From positions 1 to 36,052 of the forward strand of contig CAMGEK010000006.1 of NCBI GenBank assembly GCA_946055105.1: DNA of 36,052 nucleotides. Direction: 5' to 3'. The DNA is from an uncultured Clostridia bacterium. GTDB taxonomy: Bacteria; Bacillota; Clostridia; Christensenellales; Borkfalkiaceae. Positions 15,871 through 22,900 of this stretch are shown piece after piece. Position numbers and translations under genes: made by a program. Under the pieces are notes generated by a model that did no database searches, had not been told where the DNA came from, and saw only the letters and a list, made by a program, of their open reading frames with translations. Every line of letters begins with the position of its first letter. Position 1 is the first letter of the stretch.

Positions 15871-16557
15871 ATGATAACCAATCTGATTCGCCTTCTGACG
15901 AGTTTTCTCGCGGTGACGGTCGTGCTGACGCTGCACGAATTCGCACACGCGTTCGTCGCTTATAAATGCGGGGACCCGACGCCCAAATGGAACGGCAGAC
16001 TTTCCGTCAACCCCGCCAGACATTTCGATCTGATCGGTCTTATTTGTTTCGCGTTCGTGGGATTCGGTTGGGCGAAGCCCGTGCCCGTCAATCCGAACAA
16101 TTTCCGTAAGTATCGGAAGGGGAGTATTCTGACCGCGGGCGCGGGGATCGTCATGAACTACCTTTCGGCGTTTTTATTTTACCCGCTCCTCATACTCGTC
16201 ATGCGCTTTCCGATCGGGAGCAATACGTATTTTTCCTATTTTCTCTATTCGCTGACCTATCTGCTGTTCGCTTACAGCCTGTCTTTTTGCGTATTCAACC
16301 TTCTGCCGTTCTATCCGCTCGACGGATTCCGTCTGTTTGAAGCCTTCGACCGTCGGCGCGGCAAGGTTTACCGCTTTCTCAGGCAGTACGGATACGGGAT
16401 TTTACTCTTTCTGATCGTTGAAAGCATGATCTGCGATGTGTTCGTCCGGTTCGGCGTGTGGCAGATGGAGTATCTCGATCTTCTGGGATATATCATGCAA
16501 TTCGCCGTCGGAATCGTCGGTTGGCCGATCAGCAAGCTCTGGGGGTTGGTATTTTGA
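15871..16557 (+). CDS. Site-2 protease family (M50) membrane metalloprotease
   Basis: A 228-residue membrane-embedded zinc protease of the short S2P type. HEFAH (residues 22-26) supplies two zinc ligands and the catalytic Glu, and LPFYPLDGFRLFE (Asp151) the third ligand; NPARHFD is also typical. There are about five or six membrane segments. ATG 15871 puts HEFAH where the family has it; an ATG at 15862 overlaps the -10 box and is not plausible. No Shine-Dalgarno. Its last bases overlap the TTG start of scpA, so it is translationally linked to scpAB, a frequent arrangement in Clostridia. Substrate unknown. Confidence 0.9.
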   Translation: MITNLIRLLTSFLAVTVVLTLHEFAHAFVAYKCGDPTPKWNGRLSVNPARHFDLIGLICFAFVGFGWAKPVPVNPNNFRKYRKGSILTAGAGIVMNYLSAFLFYPLLILVMRFPIGSNTYFSYFLYSLTYLLFAYSLSFCVFNLLPFYPLDGFRLFEAFDRRRGKVYRFLRQYGYGILLFLIVESMICDVFVRFGVWQMEYLDLLGYIMQFAVGIVGWPISKLWGLVF

Positions 16558-17348
16558 AACGGGAAGACTTTGAGTCGGTCGTCGATTATACGACCGTTCT
16601 GAATAATTTTGAAGGTCCGCTCGATCTGTTGCTCTTTCTCATCAACAAAGAGGAGATCGAAATCAAAGATATTTTCATCTCGCAGGTGACGGAACAGTTT
16701 CTGCAATACATGAACGGACTTTCCGATCTCGACGTCGATAAGGTGGGGGAGTATCTGAATATCGCCGCGACGATTCTGAAAATCAAGGCGCAGAGTCTCG
16801 TTCCCAATCTCGAAGAGGATCCCGAAATCGACGCGGAGATCGAAGAGGACAAGGCGGAGCTCATCCGCGCGCTCGAAGAGTACCGGCTCATCAAGGAAGA
16901 GATGAAAAAGCTCAAAGAGTTGGAGACGGTCGGATATTATTTCAAAGAGCCGGATAAAAACGTCGGGGAGACGAAAACGGTGTTCCTGCTCGAAAATCTC
17001 ACGCTGGACGGGCTTGTCGGCGCGTTTTCCGCCTTTCTTCTGAAACGGGAAGAAGCGCATGCGGAGAACGAGGTGCGGGAGATTCCGCGCGACGAATTTA
17101 CCGTCGAACAGAAAGTAGGGTTTATTCTGAATTGTCTAGAAGAACGGGAATCCGTGCGCTTCGAGGAACTGTTTACGCGCGATTATACCAAAGCGGAGAT
17201 CATCACGACCTTTCAGGCGATGCTCGAACTTCTCAAACACCAATATCTGAAAGTGAAACAGACGGATCTTTTCGGGGAAATCGAAATTTCGCTCAATCCC
17301 GAACGGGCGGAGGAGGATACTCTTGGAGAAATTGACGAATATCATTGA
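16554..17348 (+). CDS. scpA: Segregation and condensation protein A
   Basis: Kleisin subunit of the SMC-ScpAB condensin, needed for chromosome compaction and segregation. 264 residues. The N-terminal SMC-binding segment NFEGPLDLLLFLINKEEIEI is diagnostic, followed by the ScpB-binding middle and the C-terminal winged helix (FEELFTRDYTKAEIITTFQAMLELLK). The start is taken as TTG 16554, which overlaps the protease stop and has a GGGGG stretch upstream; the frame is open further upstream but inside the protease gene. Overlaps scpB by 26 nt. Confidence 0.94.
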   Translation: MKREDFESVVDYTTVLNNFEGPLDLLLFLINKEEIEIKDIFISQVTEQFLQYMNGLSDLDVDKVGEYLNIAATILKIKAQSLVPNLEEDPEIDAEIEEDKAELIRALEEYRLIKEEMKKLKELETVGYYFKEPDKNVGETKTVFLLENLTLDGLVGAFSAFLLKREEAHAENEVREIPRDEFTVEQKVGFILNCLEERESVRFEELFTRDYTKAEIITTFQAMLELLKHQYLKVKQTDLFGEIEISLNPERAEEDTLGEIDEYH

Positions 17349-18036
17349 AGCGATTCTGTTCGCTTCCGGAAAAAGCGTGGCGGTCGCAGATATTGCGGAG
17401 AAGCTCGGCGTGACGACGGGAGAAGTCAGAAAATCGCTCAAAGAGCTGGGCGAGCGTTACGGGGAAGAGGGCGGGATTCAGTTGCTCCTCTTCAACAACA
17501 AAGCGCAGCTCGGTTCCAATCCGCTCTACAAAGAGGGCGTCGCGGCGGTACTCAATCCCATTCGCGAAAAGGAGCTGACGCGCACCATTCTCGAATGTGC
17601 GGCGATCATCGCTTACAAACAGCCGATCACGAAGACGGACATCGAATTGCTGCGCGGACTGAACAGCGATTACGCCGTCCGCGCCCTGCTCGATCTCAAA
17701 CTCATCTATCCGTGCGGAAGAAAAGACGCGGTGGGGAAACCCATTCTTTACGCGACGACGGACGAGTTCCTGAAACGGTTCAAATTGTCGTCGTTGGAAG
17801 ACCTGCCCGATTACGACGAATTGATGGCGGCGATCGCCCGTCCCGAAGAGGAGAGAGACAGCTATCTGTATGCGCGCGAGGAATACGCCGAAAATCCGCC
17901 CGAGGCGGACGCAAAGAACGCCCCGCGCGCGAAAAAAAGGGACGAAAGCGACGGCGGCGCGTCGGAGGACGGAGGGTACGAAATCCCCGATTTCCTGCGC
18001 GGGCTCGACGACGCGGACATCGTAAAAATCGGTTGA
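17323..18036 (+). CDS. scpB: Segregation and condensation protein B
   Basis: Winged-helix partner of ScpA in the SMC complex. 237 residues. It shows the family N-terminus LTNIIEAILFASGKSV, GVTTGEVRKSLKELGERY, and IIAYKQPITKTDIELLRGLNSDYAVRALLD. TTG 17323 start with GGAGGAGG about 8 nt upstream. The C-terminal 50 residues are an acidic, charged tail beyond the conserved domain. A terminator follows 10 nt after the stop. Confidence 0.94.
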   Translation: MEKLTNIIEAILFASGKSVAVADIAEKLGVTTGEVRKSLKELGERYGEEGGIQLLLFNNKAQLGSNPLYKEGVAAVLNPIREKELTRTILECAAIIAYKQPITKTDIELLRGLNSDYAVRALLDLKLIYPCGRKDAVGKPILYATTDEFLKRFKLSSLEDLPDYDELMAAIARPEEERDSYLYAREEYAENPPEADAKNAPRAKKRDESDGGASEDGGYEIPDFLRGLDDADIVKIG

Positions 18037-18046
18037 ACGGGAAAGT

Positions 18047-18068
18047 CGGCGCGAACGCGCCGTTTTTT
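18047..18068 (+). terminator. Terminator after scpB
   Basis: CGGCG, loop CGAACG, CGCCG, then TTTTTTCTTTTT. Between it and the next promoter (18069-18231) I see only GC-rich sequence without a gene. Confidence 0.85.
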
Positions 18069-18231
18069 CTTTTTGCCGATCGTCGGTCGGGGAAACCGTC
18101 CGCGGGCAGAAAACGGGCGTATCTTACCTTTCACGAGCGGGGGGGTCTTAACGCCCGGAAGGGAAAACGGGCTTATCGCGAAGCGATTCCGCACGGCGCG
18201 CGGGTTCGGAACGGAAAAAATCGGGAAACCG

Positions 18232-18261
18232 TAAATAAAAAAAATTCATTCGCTCATATTA
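18232..18261 (+). promoter_or_regulatory. Possible forespore (sigma-G-like) promoter
   Basis: TAAATA at 18232-18237, 17-nt spacer, CATATTA at 18255-18261, resembling the TGAATA/CATACTA consensus for sigma-G. The -10 is 5 nt before ATG 18267. In Bacillus, ytfJ is expressed in the forespore, which fits. Confidence 0.5.
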
Positions 18262-18266
18262 CGGTT

Positions 18267-18848
18267 ATGGGCGATTTTTTTATCGGCGCGCTCTTTTTCG
18301 GACTGCTGGGATTTCTGTTTCCCGTCTTTGTATATCTGGACGCCTACGGGAACGTGCAAGAAAATAAATGCTGGTTTTCGATCGGGATTTATAAATATTT
18401 CAAACTTGCGGGCGGGTACGCGCAGATCAGAAAGGAAGGGATCGTATTCCATCTTTCCAAGAAAAAAGCGGTGATAGTGCCCTACGCGGATATGACGGCG
18501 ACGCGGAAGAAATTTGAAATCACGAAGGGGTTTCAGCTCTATCGTTTTCATCAGATCGTCGAAACGGGGCTCGTCAACGAGCCTGCGGGAATCACCGTCG
18601 CGGCGGCGATTCAGGCGTTGAGCGCGCAGGTCTTTTCCGTCTTACAGACGGCGCATCCGTTCATATCTCTGAAAAACAGCACCCTGCTTTCGGAAGAGCG
18701 GGGTTTGAAAGTGACCGTACAGGCGGTCGCCGTGTTCAACGGACTCGTTCTCTCGGTCGCATTCGCAAAAAAATTATTGGAGGCATTTCTTAATTGGATA
18801 AGAAGAAAAAAATCGACAGCATCATGGAAAAAACGGCAGAACAACTGA
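18267..18848 (+). CDS. YtfI/DUF2953-like membrane-anchored protein
   Basis: A 193-residue protein with one N-terminal membrane segment (FFIGALFFGLLGFLFPVFVYL) and a mostly beta soluble region, then a basic tail (WIRRKKSTASWKKRQNN). In many spore formers a DUF2953 protein precedes ytfJ; position and shape fit, but my domain match is weak. ATG 18267 lacks a Shine-Dalgarno and lies just after a sporulation-type -10. Its 3' end overlaps ytfJ by 55 nt, an unusually long overlap, supporting co-expression in the forespore. Confidence 0.65.
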   Translation: MGDFFIGALFFGLLGFLFPVFVYLDAYGNVQENKCWFSIGIYKYFKLAGGYAQIRKEGIVFHLSKKKAVIVPYADMTATRKKFEITKGFQLYRFHQIVETGLVNEPAGITVAAAIQALSAQVFSVLQTAHPFISLKNSTLLSEERGLKVTVQAVAVFNGLVLSVAFAKKLLEAFLNWIRRKKSTASWKKRQNN

Positions 18849-19174
18849 CGGGGCTCGTGGACGTGAACACCGTCATCGGCAAACCCGTGTTTACGGCGAG
18901 CGGAACGCAGGTCATTCCGTTCACCAAAGTGACGATGGGGTATCTCTCGGGCGGCGGAGAGTACGGAGACGTCAAGGCGATCAAAGAGGACGAATGTTAT
19001 CCCTTCGCGGGCGGCGCGGGAACGGTCGTCAATATCAAACCGACGGGCTTTCTCGTAGACGACGGAAAGAGCTGCCGTCTGATAAAAGTGACGGAAGAGC
19101 CGTTGGAGGGACTCATCGAAAAGGCGGGCGAACTCATCGCGAAATATACCGACAGGACGGACGGGAATGGATAA
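18794..19174 (+). CDS. ytfJ: YtfJ/GerW family sporulation protein
   Basis: A 126-residue forespore protein; in Bacillus GerW is needed for normal germination. Family motifs present: VDVNTVIGKPV, GTQVIPFTKVTMGY, GGAGTVVNIKPTGFLV. TTG 18794 with GGAGG at 18779-18783 is preferred over the ATG at 18824, which would cut into the conserved N-terminal helix. It overlaps the genes on both sides (55 nt and 8 nt). Confidence 0.9.
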   Translation: MDKKKKIDSIMEKTAEQLTGLVDVNTVIGKPVFTASGTQVIPFTKVTMGYLSGGGEYGDVKAIKEDECYPFAGGAGTVVNIKPTGFLVDDGKSCRLIKVTEEPLEGLIEKAGELIAKYTDRTDGNG

Positions 19175-20159
19175 AAAGGCGTCGGTATTGGCGACCGTCG
19201 TTCTTGCGGCTCTGCTCATTCCCGTCGGCTCGGTGCGCGCGCAAGCCGCAACGGTCAGTCATGCGGAATGCGTCGCGGAGATTACTTCGCGCCGCTTTCT
19301 GTGGGAGGAAAACGCCGCCGAGCGGCTTCCCATGGCAAGCACGACGAAAGTGCTGACCGCGATCATCGTCATCGACGACTGCGATCCGGACGAGGTTGTG
19401 ACCGTACCCGAGGAAGCGGAGGGCGTGGAGGGGTCGAGCGTCTATCTGCGCGCGGGGGAAGAATATACCGTGCGCGATCTCTTGTACGGTCTGATGTTGC
19501 GGTCGGGCAACGACTGCGCCGAAACGTTGGCGTTGCATCACAGCGGCAGTATCGAAAAGTTCGCGCAGGTCATGAACGAGCGGGCGGCGTTTCTCGGCGC
19601 GGAACACAGCCGTTTCGTAAATCCGCACGGCTTGCCGGACAAGCGACATTATACGACGGCGCGCGATCTCGCGCTGATCTCCGCTTACGCGATGGAGAAC
19701 GAATTCTTTCGGGAAATCGTGTCCTGTCAATATTACGAACCGCGCGGCTGGCAGAACAAGAATAAAATGTTGCGCGACTACGAGGGCGCGAACGGCGTAA
19801 AAACGGGTTTTACCGTGAGCGCGGGCAGATGCCTCGTGACGGCGGCGGAACGCAACGGCATGAAGCTCGTCTGCGTGGTTCTGAACAGTCCTGAGATGTA
19901 CGAACGGACGGCGCAGCTGCTCGACGAAGCGTATGAAAAGTACGGAATGGTCTGTCTTTGCGACAGCGCGGTTGCGGTGGAAGATCTTCGCGCGGAGGAG
20001 GACTTTTTCTATCCGCTGGCGGAAGAGGAGCGCGCGCACGTCTCCGTTCAGGTGGAAAAAAGAGAACCGCTTCCCGTCGGGAAGGGGGAATTTGCGGGAA
20101 GAATGAGAATCTATCTCGAAAATGACTTGCTTTTTTCCCAAAATTTATATATCATATAA
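19167..20159 (+). CDS. dacF: D-alanyl-D-alanine carboxypeptidase, DacF type (serine-type PBP)
   Basis: Exported enzyme that removes the terminal D-Ala of peptidoglycan pentapeptides and so sets crosslinking; DacF types act on the spore cortex. 330 residues. Signal peptide 1-27 (…VRAQA|A). Penicillin-binding motifs: S58-T-T-K61, S113-G-N, K212-T-G. The C-terminal part is shorter than in vegetative PBP5 and ends without a clear amphipathic anchor. ATG 19167 overlaps the ytfJ stop by 8 nt. The ytfI-ytfJ-dacF order supports sporulation use, though a vegetative role cannot be excluded. Confidence 0.92.
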   Translation: MDKKASVLATVVLAALLIPVGSVRAQAATVSHAECVAEITSRRFLWEENAAERLPMASTTKVLTAIIVIDDCDPDEVVTVPEEAEGVEGSSVYLRAGEEYTVRDLLYGLMLRSGNDCAETLALHHSGSIEKFAQVMNERAAFLGAEHSRFVNPHGLPDKRHYTTARDLALISAYAMENEFFREIVSCQYYEPRGWQNKNKMLRDYEGANGVKTGFTVSAGRCLVTAAERNGMKLVCVVLNSPEMYERTAQLLDEAYEKYGMVCLCDSAVAVEDLRAEEDFFYPLAEEERAHVSVQVEKREPLPVGKGEFAGRMRIYLENDLLFSQNLYII

Positions 20160-20170
20160 GGCGAAAAACA

Positions 20171-20193
20171 AAGGAGACGGGGATAGCGTCCCC
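20171..20193 (+). promoter_or_regulatory. Distant ribosome site with hairpin before rluB start
   Basis: AAGGAG at 20171-20176 is 26 nt from the likely ATG at 20203, too far for normal use. GGGGA-TAGCG-TCCCC (20179-20193) could fold between them, bringing the effective spacing to about 11 nt. Confidence 0.5.
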
Positions 20194-20202
20194 ATTCGTC
20201 GT

Positions 20203-20907
20203 ATGCGTATCAATAAATTTCTTGCGGAACAGGGCGTCGCTTCGAGAAGGGCGAGCGATCGGCTGATAGAGGAAGGCAGAGTGACTCTGAACGGAAAACT
20301 TGCAAAGGCGGGGGACGACGTTTCTCCTTCCGACGTCGTAGCGGTGGACGGGAAGATTCTGTCGCACAAAGTCAATTACGAATATTATCTTCTGAATAAA
20401 CCGAAAGGATACGTCTGCACCGTTTCCGACGACAAGGGCAGAAAGACGGTGATCGATCTGCTCCCCGCAGGCGCGGGGCGCGTCTTTCCCGTCGGGAGAC
20501 TCGATTACGATACGGAAGGAATGTTGATTTTAACCAACGACGGCGCGCTCGCGTACCGCCTGACCGTTCCAAAAAACGAAATTCCCAAGACCTATCTCGT
20601 GCGGATCGAGGGTACGGTCACGGAATCGCAGCTCAACCGCCTGCGCGCTGGGGTGGAAATCGAAAAGGGCGTCGTGACGAAAAAATGTAAAATCAAGATC
20701 GTCAAGACGGATAAAGAGTATACGAAATTACAGGTCGTTCTGACGGAGGGTAAAAACCGCGAAATCCGTCGCATGTTTGAAGTGATCGGAAAAAACGTCG
20801 ATTTTCTCAAACGGATCAAGATCGGGGAGTTGACGTTGAGCGGACTCGACCGCGGCGCCGTACGGAAATTGACCAAAGAGGAGATTTTTTATCTCGGAAA
20901 TTTATAA
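20203..20907 (+). CDS. rluB: Pseudouridine synthase, RluB/RsuA family
   Basis: Isomerises uridine to pseudouridine in rRNA. 234 residues: N-terminal S4 RNA-binding domain (MRINKFLAEQGVASRRASDR … VTLNGKLA), then the catalytic domain with YYLLNKPKGYVCT, VGRLDYDTEG (catalytic Asp101) and EGKNREIRRMFE. ATG 20203 is where the family begins; the frame is open further upstream, inside dacF, and without homology. Target (23S U2605-like or 16S) not decidable from sequence alone. It follows dacF by 43 nt and ends at a strong terminator. Confidence 0.92.
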   Translation: MRINKFLAEQGVASRRASDRLIEEGRVTLNGKLAKAGDDVSPSDVVAVDGKILSHKVNYEYYLLNKPKGYVCTVSDDKGRKTVIDLLPAGAGRVFPVGRLDYDTEGMLILTNDGALAYRLTVPKNEIPKTYLVRIEGTVTESQLNRLRAGVEIEKGVVTKKCKIKIVKTDKEYTKLQVVLTEGKNREIRRMFEVIGKNVDFLKRIKIGELTLSGLDRGAVRKLTKEEIFYLGNL

Positions 20908-20913
20908 AGAAAA

Positions 20914-20945
20914 ACCGCACGGCGCTCCCGTGCGGTGAATTTTTT
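20914..20945 (+). terminator. Terminator after rluB
   Basis: ACCGCACGG, loop CGCTC, CCGTGCGGT, GAA, then TTTTTT. Between here and the lexA stop (20946-21060) there is GC-rich sequence with short inverted repeats only. Confidence 0.88.
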
Positions 20946-21060
20946 ATCCGTGCGTACTTCGTCTTTTATTCGCTTGTCTCTCTCCGTGCGTAGCGGTTCG
21001 TTGCGGAAAGAACGGGTTTCGTTCTCGCGCCGCAGACGCGCCGAATCATACGCCGCAGGC

Positions 21061-21663
21061 TTATCGGAAACTCCGCAAAAGACCGATCACTTTTCCGAGA
21101 ATGGTCACTTCGTCGAGGACGAAATCGGACATAGAGCTGTTTTCGGGGTGCAGAATGATCTTTCCGTTTTCGCGGAAAAAGCGTTTGACCGTAGCGCCTT
21201 CTTCGGTGCCGTCCATATCGAACATCGCCACGACGATATCGCCGTTGTCCGCGGTCTCCTGTTTTCTCACCACGATTTTATCGCCGTCGTAAATTCCCGC
21301 CTCGATCATACTCTCGCCGTGAACGCGGAGCAGATACAGATCGTCGCCCTTGAATTCCGCGGAGGGAAGGGTATAATATCCGTCGATATTTTCGACCGCA
21401 AGGATCGGCTGTCCGGCGGTGACGGTACCGACGAGGGGAACTTTGACCGTTTCGCCGCTTTTCAGCGTAACGGCGCGTTTTTTATTGTCCGCTTTGTTCA
21501 GAAGCCCCATATCGTTCAAACGGTTGATATAACTGTAAACGGTCGCCGTCGATTTGATGCCGAGTTCCCGACAAATATCCCTGACGGTGGGGGGGAAACC
21601 GTTCTCCTCGCCGTATTGATTGATGAAATCGAGCACGTCGTACAGCTTTTGTTTATCTATCAT
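21061..21663 (-). CDS. lexA: LexA repressor
   Basis: SOS repressor that self-cleaves when activated by RecA. 200 residues: N-terminal winged helix-turn-helix (TVRDICRELGIKSTATVYSYINRL, 26-49); cleavage site Ala83-Gly84 (VTAG); peptidase dyad Ser118 (HGESM) and Lys160 (ATVKRF). All functional residues are intact. ATG 21663 has AGAGGTG upstream. Promoter TTGCAA-17-TATAAT. An expected self-regulatory box is only weakly visible: GAAC-AGAG-GTGT overlaps the region after the -10, whereas the Bacillus-type box is GAACN4GTTC. No other SOS gene is in the window. Confidence 0.95.
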   Translation of the reverse strand: MIDKQKLYDVLDFINQYGEENGFPPTVRDICRELGIKSTATVYSYINRLNDMGLLNKADNKKRAVTLKSGETVKVPLVGTVTAGQPILAVENIDGYYTLPSAEFKGDDLYLLRVHGESMIEAGIYDGDKIVVRKQETADNGDIVVAMFDMDGTEEGATVKRFFRENGKIILHPENSSMSDFVLDEVTILGKVIGLLRSFR

Positions 21664-21681
21664 AGCTACACCTCTGTTCGG

Positions 21682-21710
21682 ATTATATCATATCCCCGTC
21701 AAAATTGCAA
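21682..21710 (-). promoter_or_regulatory. lexA promoter
   Basis: Minus strand: TTGCAA (21710-21705), 17-nt spacer, TATAAT (21687-21682). Confidence 0.78.
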
Positions 21711-21773
21711 GCGAATTTCAAAAATTTACAAACAAATGTTTTAATCTTTTTTCGGAAAAACGTTCGGAAGGGA

Positions 21774-21802
21774 TTGTCTTTTTGCAAAAAGGGGTTTATA
21801 AT
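21774..21802 (+). promoter_or_regulatory. Sigma-A promoter of small Cys-rich protein gene
   Basis: TTGTCT at 21774-21779, 17-nt spacer, TATAAT at 21797-21802, then GAGGTG and ATG 21822. Confidence 0.8.
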
Positions 21803-21821
21803 AAGAACTGCGAGGTGAATT

Positions 21822-22016
21822 ATGGAACGGACGACGTGCGTATTGGACGAAGAAAAAGAATGCGACGGCTGTATGGAGTGCGAGATCTGCGATCTCGATC
21901 GGGGAAAGATCTGCGATAATTGCGGAAAATGTCTTGACGTGAAAGAGTTTGCGACGATCGCGATCGACAGGATTTATACGGATCCGGAGGAATACGAAAA
22001 GAGCGAAAAAAAATAG
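21822..22016 (+). CDS. Small cysteine-rich protein (64 aa)
   Basis: An acidic 64-residue protein with nine cysteines, eight of them as four CxxC pairs: CDGCMEC, CEIC, CDNCGKC. Such spacing suits zinc or an iron-sulfur cluster. Small proteins of this kind occur in Clostridia without assigned function. It has a clear promoter, a GAGGTG ribosome site and no signal peptide, so it is a real cytoplasmic product. Divergent from lexA across a 158-nt spacer. The 249 nt that follow hold only the next promoter. Confidence 0.8.
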   Translation: MERTTCVLDEEKECDGCMECEICDLDRGKICDNCGKCLDVKEFATIAIDRIYTDPEEYEKSEKK

Positions 22017-22166
22017 CAAGACGCCTGACGCGCGCATGCACGAGGACGCGGGGAAAGTCGCCTTTTCCCGCGCTCCCGATCTGACCGGATGCGCCGCGCG
22101 AGGACGGATGGAGAAACGTTCAACGGTTCGGCTAAACGCCCGTAAAAACAATTTTTCGGAAAGGGA

Positions 22167-22197
22167 TTGATTTTTTTTCCTCTCATTATGATATAAT
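22167..22197 (+). promoter_or_regulatory. Possible promoter of small membrane protein gene
   Basis: TTGATT at 22167-22172 and TATAAT at 22192-22197 with a long 19-nt, T-rich spacer; start near 22204. Confidence 0.55.
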
Positions 22198-22265
22198 CTG
22201 ATCGGAAAGTGGCGGACAGACCGTTCGGAAAAAGCGCGTCGGTCGGGCGCGCGGGGGAGGGGAAG

Positions 22266-22661
22266 ATGAAAGCGAGCACGACCGTGAATTTTTTACGTCA
22301 TATCCGTAATATGGTTGCGGCGTCGGGAAAAAAGCGGGTGATTTATGCGATTACGAATATCGTCGTCATGGCGCTCGGCGTATTTTTCGCACTGTGCGTG
22401 AAATGGTGCTGGACGGGTACGTTCGTGGACGGAAGCATGCCGTTCATCGGCGGATTGCTTGGGCTGATCGTAACCATACCTCTTACGCTTTTGACTTTTT
22501 TGCAGGGATTCGTCGCGCAGTTTGCATTGGTTTTCATCACCGCGATCGGAATCGGCAACCGCGAGGAACGCAGACCGAACGTCGCCGCGTTTCTGATCGC
22601 GCTTCTGACGTCCGTGGGATTGATCGTTGCGGGCGTGATTTTACTGAAAACGGTTTTGTAG
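22266..22661 (+). CDS. Small membrane protein (131 aa), function unknown
   Basis: Contains about three hydrophobic segments (approximately residues 26-47, 57-85, 107-130), with a charged NREERRPN turn. No family recognised. ATG 22266 follows GGGGGAGGGG; the open frame extends upstream to 22209 but lacks a ribosome site there. Own promoter-like region upstream and terminator downstream, so probably a monocistronic unit. Confidence 0.75.
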   Translation: MKASTTVNFLRHIRNMVAASGKKRVIYAITNIVVMALGVFFALCVKWCWTGTFVDGSMPFIGGLLGLIVTIPLTLLTFLQGFVAQFALVFITAIGIGNREERRPNVAAFLIALLTSVGLIVAGVILLKTVL

Positions 22662-22745
22662 ACCGCTTTGGCGCGGAGAGGGAAATCCGACTTCAAACGG
22701 CAAAAATCGATTGCTTGCATAGTATTATGCGAGACGTAATATTGA

Positions 22746-22773
22746 AAAGAACGCGAGAAATCGCGTTCTTTTT
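22746..22773 (+). terminator. Terminator after small membrane protein
   Basis: AAAGAACGCGA, loop GAAA, TCGCGTTCTTT, TT: an 11-bp perfect stem with a GNRA loop. A separate small hairpin GCATA-GTAT-TATGC lies just upstream (22717-22730). I see no clear promoter between here and the phage-like gene at 22901. Confidence 0.9.
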
Positions 22774-22900
22774 GCTAAAAAACGGCAGGTAGCGCTCCTT
22801 TTTCCGTTCAAACGAGGTATGATGGAAGCGCCGGAGAAGAGCGGAAGATTCCCGGCTCCGTTCTTCGTTCGGTTTCCCGGAAAACGAAACGGAGGAAATT

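Noticed and set aside
21668-21679. LexA operator overlapping the lexA promoter
   Set aside because: GAAC-AGAG-GTGT keeps one good half only; the second half should be GTTC. AAACAAATGTTT nearby is also off-consensus. Not strong enough to call.
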